Below, piece by piece: positions 1-12,044 of a stretch of 64,000 nt of DNA; position 1 is the first letter of the stretch; each line of letters begins with the position of its first letter. The stretch is from Hippasteria phrygiana (taxonomy: Eukaryota > Echinodermata > Asteroidea > Valvatida > Goniasteridae). The stretch is from contig JAZGUH010000259.1 in NCBI GenBank assembly GCA_037893225.1, positions 496,001 through 560,000 on the forward strand, written 5' to 3'. A program made the translations under genes and the position numbers. Under the pieces are notes generated by a model. It worked only from the letters and a program-made list of their open reading frames with translations, was not told the DNA's origin and did not search any database.

Positions 1-3000
1 CACCGGGCAAGACTAGTGATAGAGGGATGCAGAGGGACCCAGAGAACCGTTAAAAAATAGTGCCCACCTGGTGCAGGGAGTTCGAGTATTTTTAAAGATT
101 TTTTAAAGATGCGTTTATCTGAATGCACAGATCGCCATTAGGTTTGTACACAAAATTAACGCCCGTCAACAATCCCCTTTAAAGTATGAAGGACCCCCTG
201 CACCGGGCAAGACTAGTGATAGAGAGATGCAGAGGGACCCAGAGAACCGTTAAAAAATAGTGCCCACCTGGTGCAGGGGGTTCCAGTATTTGTTTATTTT
301 TTTTAAAGATGCGTTTATCTTAATGCCCAGATCGCCATTAGGTTTGTACACAAAATCAACGCCCGTGAACAATCCCCTTTAAAGTATGAAGGACCCCCTG
401 CACCGGGCAAGACTAGTGATAGAGGGATAGAGAGGGACCCAGAGATCCGTTAAAAAATAGTGCCCACCTGGTGCAGGGGGTTCCAGTATTTTTAAAGATT
501 TTTTAAAGATGCGTTTATCTTAATGCACAGATCGCCATTAGGTTTGTACACAAAACCAACGCCCGTGAACAATCCCCTTTAAAGTATGAAGGACCCCCTG
601 CACCGGGCAAGACTAGTGATAGAGGGATGCAGAGGGACCCAGAGAACCGTTAAAAAATAGTGCCCACCTGGTGCAGGGAGTTCGAGTATTTTTAAAGATT
701 TTTTAAAGATGCGTTTATCTTAATGCACAGATCGCCATTAGGTTTGTACACAAAATTAACGCCCGTCAACAATCCCCTTTAAAGTATGAAGGACCCCCTG
801 CACCGGGCAAGACTAGTGATAGAGAGATGCAGAGGGACCCAGAGAACCGTTAAAAAATAGTGCCCACCTGGTGCAGGGGGTTCCAGTATTTGTTTATTTT
901 TTTTAAAGATGCGTTTATCTTAATGCCCAGATCGCCATTAGGTTTGTACACAAAATCAACGCCCGTGAACAATCCCCTTTAAAGTATGAAGGACCCCCTG
1001 CACCGGGCAAGACTAGTGATGGAGGGATGCAGAGGGACCCAGAGAACCGTTAAAAAATAGTGCCCACCTGGTGCAGGGGGTTCCAGTATTTTTAAAGATT
1101 TTTTAAAGATGCGTTTATCTTAATGCACAGATCGCCATTAGGTTTGTACACAAAATCAACGCCCGTGAACAATCCCCTTTAAAGTATGAAGGACCCCCTG
1201 CACCGGGCAAGACTAGTGATGGAGGGATGCAGAGGGACCCAGAGATCCGTTAAAAAATAGTGCCCACCTGGTGCAGGGGGATCCAGTATTTTTAAAGATT
1301 TTTTAAAGATGCGTTTATCTTAATGCACAGATCGCCATCAGGTTTGTACACAAAACCAACGCCCGTGAACAATCCCCTTTAAAGTATGAAGGACCCCCTG
1401 CACCGGGCAAGACTAGTGATAGAGGGATGCAGAGGGACCCAGAGATTCGTTAAAAAATAGTGCCCACCTGGTGCAGGGGGTTCCAGTATTTTTAAAGATT
1501 TTTTAAAGATGCGTTTATCTTAATGCACAGATCGCCATTAGGTTTGTACACAAAATCAACGCCCATGAACAATCCCCTTTAAAGTATGAAGGACCCCCTG
1601 CACCGGGCAAGACTAGTGATGGAGGGATGCAGAGGGACCCAGAGATCCGTTAAAAAATAGTGCCCACCTGGTGCAGGGGGTTCCAGTATTTTTAAAGATT
1701 TTTTAAAGATGCGTTTATCTTAATGCACAGATCGCCATTAGGTTTGTACACAAAATCAACGCCCGTGAACAATCCCCTTTAAAGTATGAAGGACCCCCTG
1801 CACCGGGCAAGACTAGTGATGGAGGGATGCAGAGGGACCCAGAGATCCGTTAAAAAATAGTGCCCACCTGGTGCAGGGGGTTCCAGTATTTTTAAAGATT
1901 TTTTAAGGATGCGTTTATCTTAATGCACAGATCGCCATCAGGTTTGTACACAAAACCAACGCCCGTGAACAATCCCCTTTAAAGTATGAAGGACCCCCTG
2001 CACCGGGCAAGACTAGTGATAGAGGGATGCAGAGGGACCCAGAGATCCGTTAAAAAATAGTGCCCACCTGGTGCAGGGGGTTCCAGTATTTTTAAAGATT
2101 TTTTAAAGATGCGTTTATCTTAATGCACAGATCGCCATTAGGTTTGTACACAAAATCAACGCCCATGAACAATCCCCTTTAAAGTATGAAGGACCCCCTG
2201 CACCGGGCAAGACTAGTGATGGAGGGATGCAGAGGGACCCAGAGATCCGTTAAAAAATAGTGCCCACCTGGTGCAGGGGGTTCCAGTATTTTTAAAGATT
2301 TTTTAAAGATGCGTTTATCTTAATGCACAGATCGCCATTAGGTTTGTACACAAAATCAACGCCCGTGAACAATCCCCTTTAAAGTATGAAGGACCCCCTG
2401 CACCGGGCAAGACTAGTGATGGAGGGATGCAGAGGGACCCAGAGATCCGTTAAAAAATAGTGCCCACCTGGTGCAGGGGGTTCCAGTATTTTTAAAGATT
2501 TTTTAAAGATGCGTTTATCTTAATGCACAGATCGCCATCAGGTTTGTACACAAAACCAACGCCCGTGAACAATCCCCTTTAAAGTATGAAGGACCCCCTG
2601 CACCGGGCAAGACTAGTGATAGAGGGATGCAGAGGGACCCAGAGATCCGTTAAAAAATAGTGCCCACCTGGTGCAGGGGGTTCCAGTATTTTTAAAGATT
2701 TTTTAAAGATGCGTTTATCTTAATGCACAGATCGCCATTAGGTTTGTACACAAAATCAACGCCCATGAACAATCCCCTTTAAAGTATGAAGGACCCCCTG
2801 CACCGGGCAAGACTAGTGATGGAGGGATGCAGAGGGACCCAGAGATCCGTTAAAAAATAGTGCCCACCTGGTGCAGGGGGTTCCAGTATTTTTAAAGATT
2901 TTTTAAAGATGCGTTTATCTTAATGCACAGATCGCCATTAGGTTTGTACACAAAATCAACGCCCGTGAACAATCCCCTTTAAAGTATGAAGGACCCCTTG

Positions 3001-3030
3001 GACCGGGCAAGGATATTGATGGAGGGATTT
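1..3030 (+). repeat. 200-bp satellite array, left arm, with 600-bp higher-order period
   Basis: The block starting caccgggcaagactagtgat recurs at 1, 201, 401, 601 and so on to 2801, so the period is exactly 200 bp for 15 copies. A degenerate copy starts near 3001 and the array then dissolves into AT-rich DNA. Diagnostic variants recur every 600 bp: gcccatgaac at 1561, 2161 and 2761; gccatcagg near 1336, 1936 and 2536; and the T-rich variant near 290 and 890. The array is therefore organised as trimers, with units 1-600 and 601-1200 of one subtype and 1201-3000 of another. It has no long ORF. The array continues past the left edge, so its true length is unknown. It is not a CRISPR array: the whole unit is repeated, with no unique spacers. 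Confidence 0.97.
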
Positions 3031-4159
3031 AAATTTTAAAACTCTGATATTTAATTTTTTTTTTTTTTTTTTAATCATGATTTTTATCAACTCTGTTTAA
3101 AAGTAATCATTACTGAGATAGATATCATTGATCATAATCATTCCTGTACTAATTATGGGCCGAATTAGCCTTTTCCGAAATAAAGTGTATAATCTTTCAG
3201 ATTTTCAAAGAAAATTCGGAGAAATTATAAAAATGTGAGGTACGTTTTCTTTTTAGTGAAAGGTACTGCCTTTTCAGAAAATTGGTTTCAGAAAATGTTC
3301 GATTAATAAAATAATATGTCATTTTAAAGTTATTTTATAAAAGTGTGCTGGTCTCTGTTGGAAAAACGTAACCTAAAAATATGAGTTTTGTATAAGATTT
3401 ACAGAAAAGGTTACAATAATCTGCTGAGTTTATGCAGCTCCCTTTACCCATTTTTGACGTGAAATTTTTGACGTGAATATTGACGTGAATATTTGCGACC
3501 GGAGAGCGGGACGTGATATTTTTGACGTGAATAGTCACGTGAATATTCACGATTTGGGGCAAGTCGTACAATGTTGTCGTGAATATTGACGTCAATATTC
3601 ACGATTTCCGATGTCCCTTCAGGGCCACCATAAAAAAAACATTCGACCCATTATTCAATAAAAGTATAACAATTAAAGGATATACTTATTCTCACAAATA
3701 TCAATAATGACAAAACAGGAATTAAAGGTTTATCTGCCCAAATTGGTCTAGATAATTACTTTTTCTAAGAGGACTATTTGCAATACACGTGGATGGACAT
3801 GAGTTCCCCGGTTGCTATAGAAACGATGACATCAGGATCGGTGTAGGAAACATTACGGAGGCCCCCAGAAACACGGACCCCTACAGACATTAATTAATAA
3901 ACAAGAAAGTTACCGTCATATTCCGCTGCCTCCAATTTTGTGATCCTTGGTCTGAACCAGCGGTGGTAGAACGTTTTGGAAAGGTTGGGGTGGAGCAAGG
4001 GGCATAGCAAGACCAATTTGATGGGAGGAGGGGGGGGGGGGTCATCACAAAATTGGTGACTATATTGATGATGACTTGGGAAACGTAGAGAGGATTTTTC
4101 CTCGGACACACGTCCGCTAGAAAATCGCTCGAGAGGGGCTGCGTGTGTATGAACGGGTT

Positions 4160-4380
4160 TAGCTATACGATAGAGGACTTGGGGCAATGGGGGATTAGGG
4201 ATAACAATGACCCCGAGGACCTGGGCCGAGTCCTCGGGAGATTTTTGTGTACAAACCTTATGGGACTTGTTCGGAAAAAGTTGAAGTACAAACAAAGGGA
4301 ACAATAGAAGGGTTCCCAAATCTTCTATTCATGGTCCTCGTACCCGTAAGTATAGTAAAACGCACATAATGGGTGTGTGT
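4160..4380 (+). repeat. Dispersed repeat, gaggacttggg family, copy 1
   Basis: The stretch runs from a gaggacttggggcaatggg block through tgtacaaaccttatggga to an acaaagggaacaa block. It matches 40946-41140 in the same orientation and about 48360-48480 in reverse. Both internal motifs keep their order in all three copies. Ends and TSDs could not be fixed. Confidence 0.75.
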
Positions 4381-5979
4381 TCTTACATTAGTCTCCTTGC
4401 GGGTACATGGAAGAAAGGGCAACAATGGTGACAATGTTACCCCACGAGGGTGTCTCGACCTACCCCACAGAGTTAACGCTATGGGTTTTGAGATTTCAAA
4501 GGGGACATTACAGGCCCGTCGGAAGGTATAAAAAAGTAGGGGGGGGGCACCAACGGTTTCCCACCTTGGTTGGTAAATTACTTTGACAATTAACTACGTC
4601 GGCAGATAGGGAGTGGGGGGGGGGGGGGCTCCATGGATCTTAAGATTTCCAAAGTTTTTTTAATTTGAATGATGACGACAATTTGTATGGGCCGAAAAGG
4701 ATGTGTCTTGGTGTGGGGTAGACCTTAACTGGAATTTTTCAGAATTGTCTTCTTTTTTTAAGAAAAATTAATGGGAATCAACATTTCAAGATTCATTTTT
4801 GTGATGCATCAAAGGGAAATCCCTTTATTTCTGTAGGTTAAGGTTTGTAATAAATACCAAATTTTGATGTTTTATTTAAGAAAAATCTTACAGTACAATA
4901 ATTTTCAATTTCATTCCTTGATTTCTCGGAGGAAAAGGAAAACATAAAAATTACTGACAAAACAAAAGAAAACTAAAAACGTTCAATATGTTGAGGTTTC
5001 ATTACAACTTGTAACGGTGCTGACAACTCCAGATAACCTCGTACATCATGCAACAAAAGTTACCTATTAATTATGTGATTTATAAAATAGAAACAACTCT
5101 CTCCTAGACTCCAAATACATTGTCTTTCAGAGAATCGCAGTCTCCCATGGCTTGCCAATCGTAATGATGTGCATCGGATTGGGTTGACCAGGCCAAACCG
5201 ATCCGAAACATAATACTGTAACGTAAATGATCGAGATTTACTGTGCGGCACGAGCGCGAGCACTCGCAAGTCACTATTAAATAGTTTACTATAGAGGGCG
5301 CTAGCGCGTTTATTGACTGCGGAAATCAGCGACGCGGACAGTTGGTGTTTGGATCTCGTCTTGGACGGACGTGTGAGTGTCGAGCTCAGGTAATAGGAGG
5401 CGACAGTGCGCGCTATCTCGATTCGAGCATGGGCCTCTGTTTTAAATTACTTGAGTGGGACCACGGTGGGATACCGAAGAGGAAACTTGGGATTAGTTTC
5501 TTGGAACTAGGGATTAGTTCTGGTCCGTGTAGGGAAAGAAGGGTTAATTTACCTTTGCGACCATAGGGAGAGGCACTCGTAGCTTGGGAGGTTACAAGGG
5601 AGGATCCAAACAGGAGGCGCGCTAATAGCTGGGGGCGTGAAGCTAGCGCTAGTCGCTTAAGAGGAAACCTTGATCATTCCAATCAATTAATTACTTGAGG
5701 GTACTACTTAAATCGATGATTACTCGGAGGTTCAAACAGCAATGATTGAGTAATAAATAAATAAAGGAGGTTACATCAAATTACTTATATCAAATTATAC
5801 TTCTTGTCCTGTCTGTACTGTCTGTCCCCACGCCGAAGTGTACAGTTATTAGCCCTGTGCATTAGGCGGTACATTTCCGTCCAACGGGCCTACCCTACCG
5901 GTCTTGGGTTTCCTGAAGGAGTACCACACTCGCTGGGTGACCACCGGAGGAATAATAAGTCCGGGATAATTTGGTAAAT

Positions 5980-6135
5980 CCGCCACAATACATATAAACC
6001 GAATCCGAACCGAAAGTCCGAAACCGATCTGAACTCTCAAAACCGACCTAACCCCCACCCGACAAAAATTTATGGAAAACCGACCGGGACCGACCAAAAC
6101 CGAACCGAACCCGAAACAAACCGAATATTTGGCTT
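5980..6135. repeat. Degenerate CCGAAAC-rich reiteration
   Basis: Short words such as aaccga, ccgaac and ccgaaac recur many times over about 150 bp without a fixed period. This resembles the interiors of the pentamer-rich MITEs elsewhere in the window, but I could not find terminal repeats or a target duplication here. Confidence 0.5.
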
Positions 6136-6883
6136 GGTAAAATCTTCCTATATTTAACGATAATTGTGCCTGAGCTTACCCGCGTCACGTGAATTTATTT
6201 TTGTCGTCTCTCAGTGCAAAATCATATACGGTACGCGTATACGGTGAATAAACCTCAAACCACGTGCACAATATGGAAAAAATAACAGCGCGTTGTGACA
6301 AAGTCGATATCAAAATCGGTAAAAAATATGTTATCAACATTTTGGGCGCAAGAACTTAAAAATACATTTATATCTTTCATGTCCCGCATGTAATTCACGC
6401 GTGCAAGAATTAACCAGACCGGCGGACCAACACTAAACTGAAACCAGCTGAGGAAAACTGCTTGCAAAACAGGCAATGTATTTTTTTATCAAGATAGCAA
6501 CATGTTACAAAGGATGAAGAATAACCGAGAAATAAATAAAAACGACTAATCTGAAAAGTGACAAAGATTTTGCTTCAGTTGGGCAACTTCCGACACACAA
6601 GCTTCTTAGATTCCGAAATATGATAGTTAGATTGCTATGAGGCAGAAATAAAACACTCGGTTTCTTTAATTTACTGATTTTTGTACTGTCTAGTATTTAT
6701 ATGTTGTTAATAATTTAAGCCGTGGTTTAAGCAAATACTGAAATGCCAAGATTCCTTTCTTCCATTTGTTTTAAGTGCGACTATGAACTTCCTCAACAGT
6801 ATGAAAAGTGAGAATTTTGTTAGATTGTATAAAGCAATAATAATTCAGCATCTTTCTAGTGACATTTTCACGCACACCCTGTA

Positions 6884-7037
6884 CACTCTTAAAACGGATT
6901 GGTTGAAACCAACCAATATATTGGTAGGATTGGTAGACATGTGTCCAACCAATCCAATTGGTTGGACACATATCAATCCAATCATTGGTTGTTTTAACCA
7001 AAATACTGGTTATTTCAACCAATCCGTTTTTAGAGTG
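6884..7037. mobile_element. Foldback-type MITE, 154 bp (CACTCT ends)
   Basis: The left end CACTCTTAAAACGGATTGG (6884-6902) is the near-perfect reverse complement of the right end at 7019-7037. The interior is filled with further ttggttg/caaccaa palindromes, so most of the element can fold on itself. I see no clear target-site duplication, so the superfamily is unassigned. Open frames on both strands across it are by-products of the palindrome. Confidence 0.75.
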
Positions 7038-7827
7038 CCAACACGTCATTGGACTGAAGAACCACACTGAATTCACCTGCCAAAAAATGCGCGTTGATCG
7101 TATACCGGTACAGTGTCTCCGCAACAATATTGCACCACGTGGCAAAATGTCAATGAATAAATCATCAATTATGATGGATGAACCTTTAAATAATATAGGT
7201 TAGATTTTTGAAAACAGAAGTGGGGTCCAGTCGGAAATAATGCCATCTTTGATATTGGCTGTAATTGAGTTCAAATAAGATGTAAATAATTCAAATAATG
7301 ATAATGATAGCATTGGTAGAGCAGGGCGTAGCAAAGAGGTGGCATTTCCCCCCGGACCCACAGTCTCCTCCTCCTATAACCACACTCACTTCTATTGTTA
7401 AACCAGTGGAATATGCGTACTACCAACCGTTCCTCCGATGGTTTATTCCAAAAACTGGGCATGCCCAGTACATTAGTAAGATAGAATATGCAATTCAAAT
7501 TCATTTTGGGAAAAGTATGTGAGGATACATTTTCTTTGAAAGCGGCAGTTTTCTGCGCTTTTGAATAAAAGTTCTCATTAGCCCTTTGATTTGACGCTAA
7601 TTAGTGAACACAATCAGTCTTCTCTAAATTTCGAGCATGTAGAATATTGACCTATCACCGTTTACGAGTTAACCACGCCCCTTAGACAACCCTATGGGAA
7701 TTTTGTGTGGTAATTTTTGTTTGTCTCAAATTTTGCGCGTTCCACGTGGAATTATACTTGATGTGATTGGATAATAATTCACAAGCTGCGTTGACGCGAT
7801 TCGCCTGCGATAGGTCAATTATAAGTT

Positions 7828-8244
7828 TAGTCTGGTTCCCTGACCTGAAGATTTCCTGACGTCTAAATCTTGGGTCAGGTAGCTACCGCGGTTAAAAATA
7901 GATCATGACGCGTGTGTTAGTCCGAGTGACGTCAGTGGCATTATTCAAATTTAATATTCTTCCAAAATCCAGTCGGCAAAAGACTGCAAGAGTGTGGCAT
8001 TGATTTTTCAGTTTTTATATATAATTGAGAATTCAAATTCCAGGATCTGTAACGGGCCTGACAGACATTTTGTTATTGCAAACATCAACGTTAACAGCCG
8101 AATGTTACCGAAAACAAGTTCGGAAAACTTCGGACATTTTCGGAAAATGTCAGAATTCTGAGTTTTCGTCACGTGACATTTGCGGCTACCGGACCTAATA
8201 TTCATCAGAAATAGTCCGAATATTTTGGTCTGGGAACCAGACTA
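7828..8244. mobile_element. MITE, 417 bp, 13-bp TIR and 9-bp target duplication
   Basis: It starts with TAGTCTGGTTCCC and ends with the exact reverse complement at 8232-8244. It is flanked by TTATAAGTT on both sides (7819-7827 and 8245-8253). A 9-bp duplication is typical of Mutator-like elements, although no transposase is present here. Removing the element and one copy of the duplication rejoins a palindrome-bearing sequence (ttatcccac...gtgggataac), which supports insertion. A 62-bp relative lies at 10035-10096. Confidence 0.88.
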
Positions 8245-10034
8245 TTATAAGTTATCCCACGAGCGCGAGTGGGATAACGAATTTATCTTCAAGCAAACTT
8301 GACGCGCTGTGCGAAACCAGAACGTACCACGTACACGCACGCATCAATAACAGTCAGAAGATATTATTTGCTGATGAGTAGTTACAATGATCTATATTTT
8401 CCTAACTTAAGTCAATAACAAGACAATGCAAAGAGGATTGAATTTTTCAACATTATTAAAACCCTTTTGCTTTTAAAAGGTCAAAATCAGTCAAAATTTC
8501 CTTCCACCTCCTCTGCCTATACTTTGTACACAGACATGGTCAGATTACATGTGGTTTGTACATGTGGCAGAAGGGTCACAAACAATGACTGATTTTGACC
8601 CATACAACAACATGGCTCAGAATGCATGTTTGCATAGGAGGGTTGAAATAATTTAATATACTCAAATTCAACATAACCACATTTTCAACTGGAACTTTGT
8701 CGATAGACCCATAGAATACCGAAGTCTGACGTCAGCTGCTGCGGCAACTGGTTCCAAACACATCAGTTAGAATGTATTCTGATTCCAAACATTGCATTGA
8801 TTGACGTCATCACTTCGGTACTCTATTGATCTCCATTATTATTGTTGTCAATAATAATGGAGATCAGTGGACAGACCCATTGATCTCTAAGGTTGCGTCC
8901 GAATCGCTTGTCTATGGCTATTGTCTAGGTGTTCTTCCATTACAATACGCGTGACGTAGCCGTAGCTGTAGACGCCCATTTCGGACACGGCCTGACAATA
9001 GAGATCAATGAACAGACCTCTTTACGTATGCCATTCTGAAAACAGGAAAAACTGGGGCCGATTTCACTAACGCTTTGCGATCATCGCAAATGCCGAAATC
9101 GCTCGCTAAACTCAAAACCCATCGCAACTTAGCGATGAATTTTGAAGAACGATTTCACTATTTTGCGATGAATTTGTTCATCGCAAATAATCAAGTTAGC
9201 GATTGATATTTTGCGATGCGTTATTAGTGTCCGCAAAGTCTATTTTTCATCGCAAAACATTTTTCGCCATTTTTATTTACAAACGTTGTACGACGTTTTG
9301 TAAATAAGGCGATCCCTAGAGAGAGGGTGTTCCGAGATACTTTTGAGAAGTCAAGCGATTGACGCAACAACCAAGTGTTTGACTTTTTGTAGCTCTGCAT
9401 TTTTTTCGCGACTGGATGTGTCTATTATATACAACTACCTCGGGACATCACGGTATTTCTGAGGCAAGTACCTGTCAGATCATTCACAGGGGGGGTACAA
9501 GTCCTTGTTGGCATAAGAGACTGAAAACATTTGATCAGCAAAAAATCAGCTTTGTAATGACATAGGGGCCTATTGTGAAAATTACCGGAACTATATAGGG
9601 GCTGTGAAGTGCTGGGAAACACATTTACATAAACAACTCCAAAATGCAATCAAAACTAAGTTTCTTTTTAGTTCGTTTCTTTCGCGGGAAAAATTCTGAA
9701 TGAGTGTTCTGCATACGTGTTGCATATACTAGTGAAGTACGCGCGGGCGAATCGCAAGCTCGCATGTGGTTTTGGGTTACATCCATCATTGATCTTCATT
9801 ATAAATGGAGATCAATGAGTTACATGTTGCTGTAATCCGGTTTTGGCGAACTGCGCATGCTCGAACCACATTCCCACGTGTACTCTGCGTGAATCAGCCT
9901 CGTACAATACATTTCTTTTTTTAATTCGTTATCGCAACAGCGATGGATTTAGTGAAACGAAAAAAAAAGACGCAATTGCAACGGCGATGGATTTGCGGCT
10001 AGCGATGAGTTTGCTTGATGAACACGGCTGTCAT

Positions 10035-10096
10035 TGGACTGGTTCCCGGTCCCTCCGTTGTCCATTATATACATATGGGGACAGGGAACCAGTCTA
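10035..10096. mobile_element. Minimal 62-bp MITE with 9-bp target duplication
   Basis: The ends TGGACTGGTTCCC (left) and GGGAACCAGTCTA (right) match as a 13-bp inverted repeat with one mismatch. Both flanks read GGCTGTCAT (10026-10034 and 10097-10105). The TIR resembles that of the 417-bp element at 7828, so this is probably an internally deleted relative of the same 9-bp-duplicating family. Confidence 0.82.
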
Positions 10097-11857
10097 GGCT
10101 GTCATTCACATAAAAATGGCGGACGGTGTTTCCGAACCGCGGTTTTTTTTCCCAAGGAGGAATAGGTTTTTCTAACAGACGACGAAATATTGGAACTCGT
10201 ACTTAGGCGATGCTGACGCTCCTAACACAAGAGACAAAATAAATATGCAGTCAAACGATTAGGGGAATTTGCAAGACACGCAGGAACAACAATTAAAGCT
10301 TTAACTGATTCGGAACTGGACCACTTTTTGTCGCGGTTTTATGCGGGACTGAGAAGGTAAACGGCACGTTGTACACCAAGAAAGATTTATTCAGGAGTTG
10401 TAAAAAACAAATAATGAATGTTTTCGTGCAATGGTAAGAATAATTTCATTCGGTGAAAGATGGAATGTCCCATTCCACTCGGCTTCGCCTCGTGCAATGG
10501 AACATTAAATCTGTCACCTCATGAAAATATTCTTACCATCGCACTCATAAACATTCATTATTTGTATAATTTTTTATCACACTCTCAACTGCCACGGATC
10601 GACCAATCAGGATCGAGGATTCAGGTTTGCATGAAGATAAATGTTTTTATTTAGACTATGCATAAAAAACGTAATTTTGCTAAAACCTTTGTACATTTCG
10701 TTGTAATAAAACAAAAACCCTCCACCTTCCCCCCCCCCCCCCCCCCCCAAAAAAAATGAGACTGAATCCACGGCTGAACTTCCGCGGCTGAATCCACAGC
10801 ATTTGCCAGGTTCGTCAAAAAAGTAGCCCGGTAGAAATATATGCAAAGAAATCTGCAAAGAAATTTGCGATAAAATGTGCGACATCGGAAATATCTGCAA
10901 GAAATTTGCGATGTGTGATGTCCCTTTAGGGCCACAACATCAATGAAATACAATGACGTGCTTAATTTTGTGCATGCGCGCCCTTTTGCACCGTTGGAAT
11001 TATAGTTGTTGCGCTGCGCTCAGGCTCCGACGGTTATGCACACTGGGATCAGGAAGGCTTAGGGCAGTACAGGGGGAAGCTTGGGAGGAGAGAATATGAC
11101 TAGTATTAGTACACATGCCTCTACCCCAGCGGATATTTCTCGCCCCTCCCCCTTTTATTTTGAAGAAAAAATTTGGCCCGTGCCGCCCCCCCCCCCCCCC
11201 CCCCCCCCCCGGTTCCGGCGGTTATGGACAAAGGAGAATAAAAGAAGGAAAGTGAAGTCTACAATAGAGGTACCCCAGATGAGTACATAATGCAATCGTG
11301 GACCTAGGACAAAATAATATGGGCCGGGCGTAGACAAAGGGTCCACGATTGACCGAACGTCCACGATTGGAAAACGTGTACAAAACATGGGAGGCCTTCC
11401 GAAAGAGTATAAACAAAAGAGGAACAATGTGGGGTCCACGATTGCACCCGTTTACATGACTGGGTGGGCGCGCGTGTGTGTACAGGTTCTGCATATCTCC
11501 GAGGGCAAGAGGAGAAAGGAAATACAAAGAAACCTTTCAGTCCTCGCACGTCAAGTCGTTTGTTGAAATTGGTCCTCGCACGTAGTATGTGCTTATTCCA
11601 TGGGGTTGGGTTATGTTAAAGGAACAAGTAGGAAACATAAAGCATTGTCCTCGCACGTATTGGGAAAGTACGACTGGGTGTGTATGGGGGTGGGTGGGGG
11701 GGTGGACGTTAATTTACAGTTGGGGGCGCTGTCCACGCATACGTGGTTTCGATACCTGGTTAAAAAGGTACCCCCCTTTGGACACCTTTTCTGACGGTTC
11801 TCTGGGTCCCCCTGCATCCCTCAACCACCAGTCTTTCCCGGTCCAAGATATATCCAG

Positions 11858-12026
11858 AACGATATGGGGCAGAGGGGTAACCCCCTTTTTCCCCCATACC
11901 CTATACACTCTCCAGACTATTGTTATCTAACACATCCCACCCTAGACTTCTGAAAGAAATTCCTGAGATTCCGGGAACACAGTGACCAACACAAAAGAGG
12001 GGGGTGGTCCCTCTGCCCCATATCGT
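11858..12026. mobile_element. Candidate MITE abutting the right satellite arm
   Basis: The sequence acgatatggggcagaggg (about 11858-11876) recurs as its reverse complement ccctctgccccatatcgt at about 12009-12026. An interior block (cctgagattccgggaacaca) and the right end recur at about 28575-28650 inside another repeat. No target duplication was seen. Confidence 0.6.
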
Positions 12027-12044
12027 GCATCATATGGTCCGAAA

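Larger units (their letters stand above)
3031..6883. other. Non-coding, repeat-rich spacer between the satellite arms (left part)
   Basis: I see no gene in this stretch. It holds TTGACGTGAATATT-type reiterations at about 3450-3610 ending in gatgtcccttcagggccac, a motif seen again near 10917. It also holds a dispersed repeat at about 4160-4380, G runs near 4029 and 4614, and a CCGAAAC-rich stretch at about 5980-6130. Short open frames here are low-complexity or repeat-derived. Confidence 0.7.
8254..12044. other. Non-coding spacer between the satellite arms (right part)
   Basis: No gene is recognisable. It contains perfect hairpins (gatctccattattattg and its complement, 8828-8844 and 8849-8865, with a 4-nt loop), a weaker one at 9788-9816, a cgatttcacta/gcgatgaat-rich MITE-like stretch at about 9055-9260, C runs at 10730-10748 and 11187-11210, and recurring gtccacgattg and gtcctcgcacgt words at 11290-11660. 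A diverged satellite unit lies at about 11795-11850, just outside the right arm. Confidence 0.65.

Noticed and set aside
1..3000. Regular repeats suggesting a CRISPR array
   Set aside because: The whole 200-bp unit repeats with no unique spacers, and the DNA is eukaryotic.
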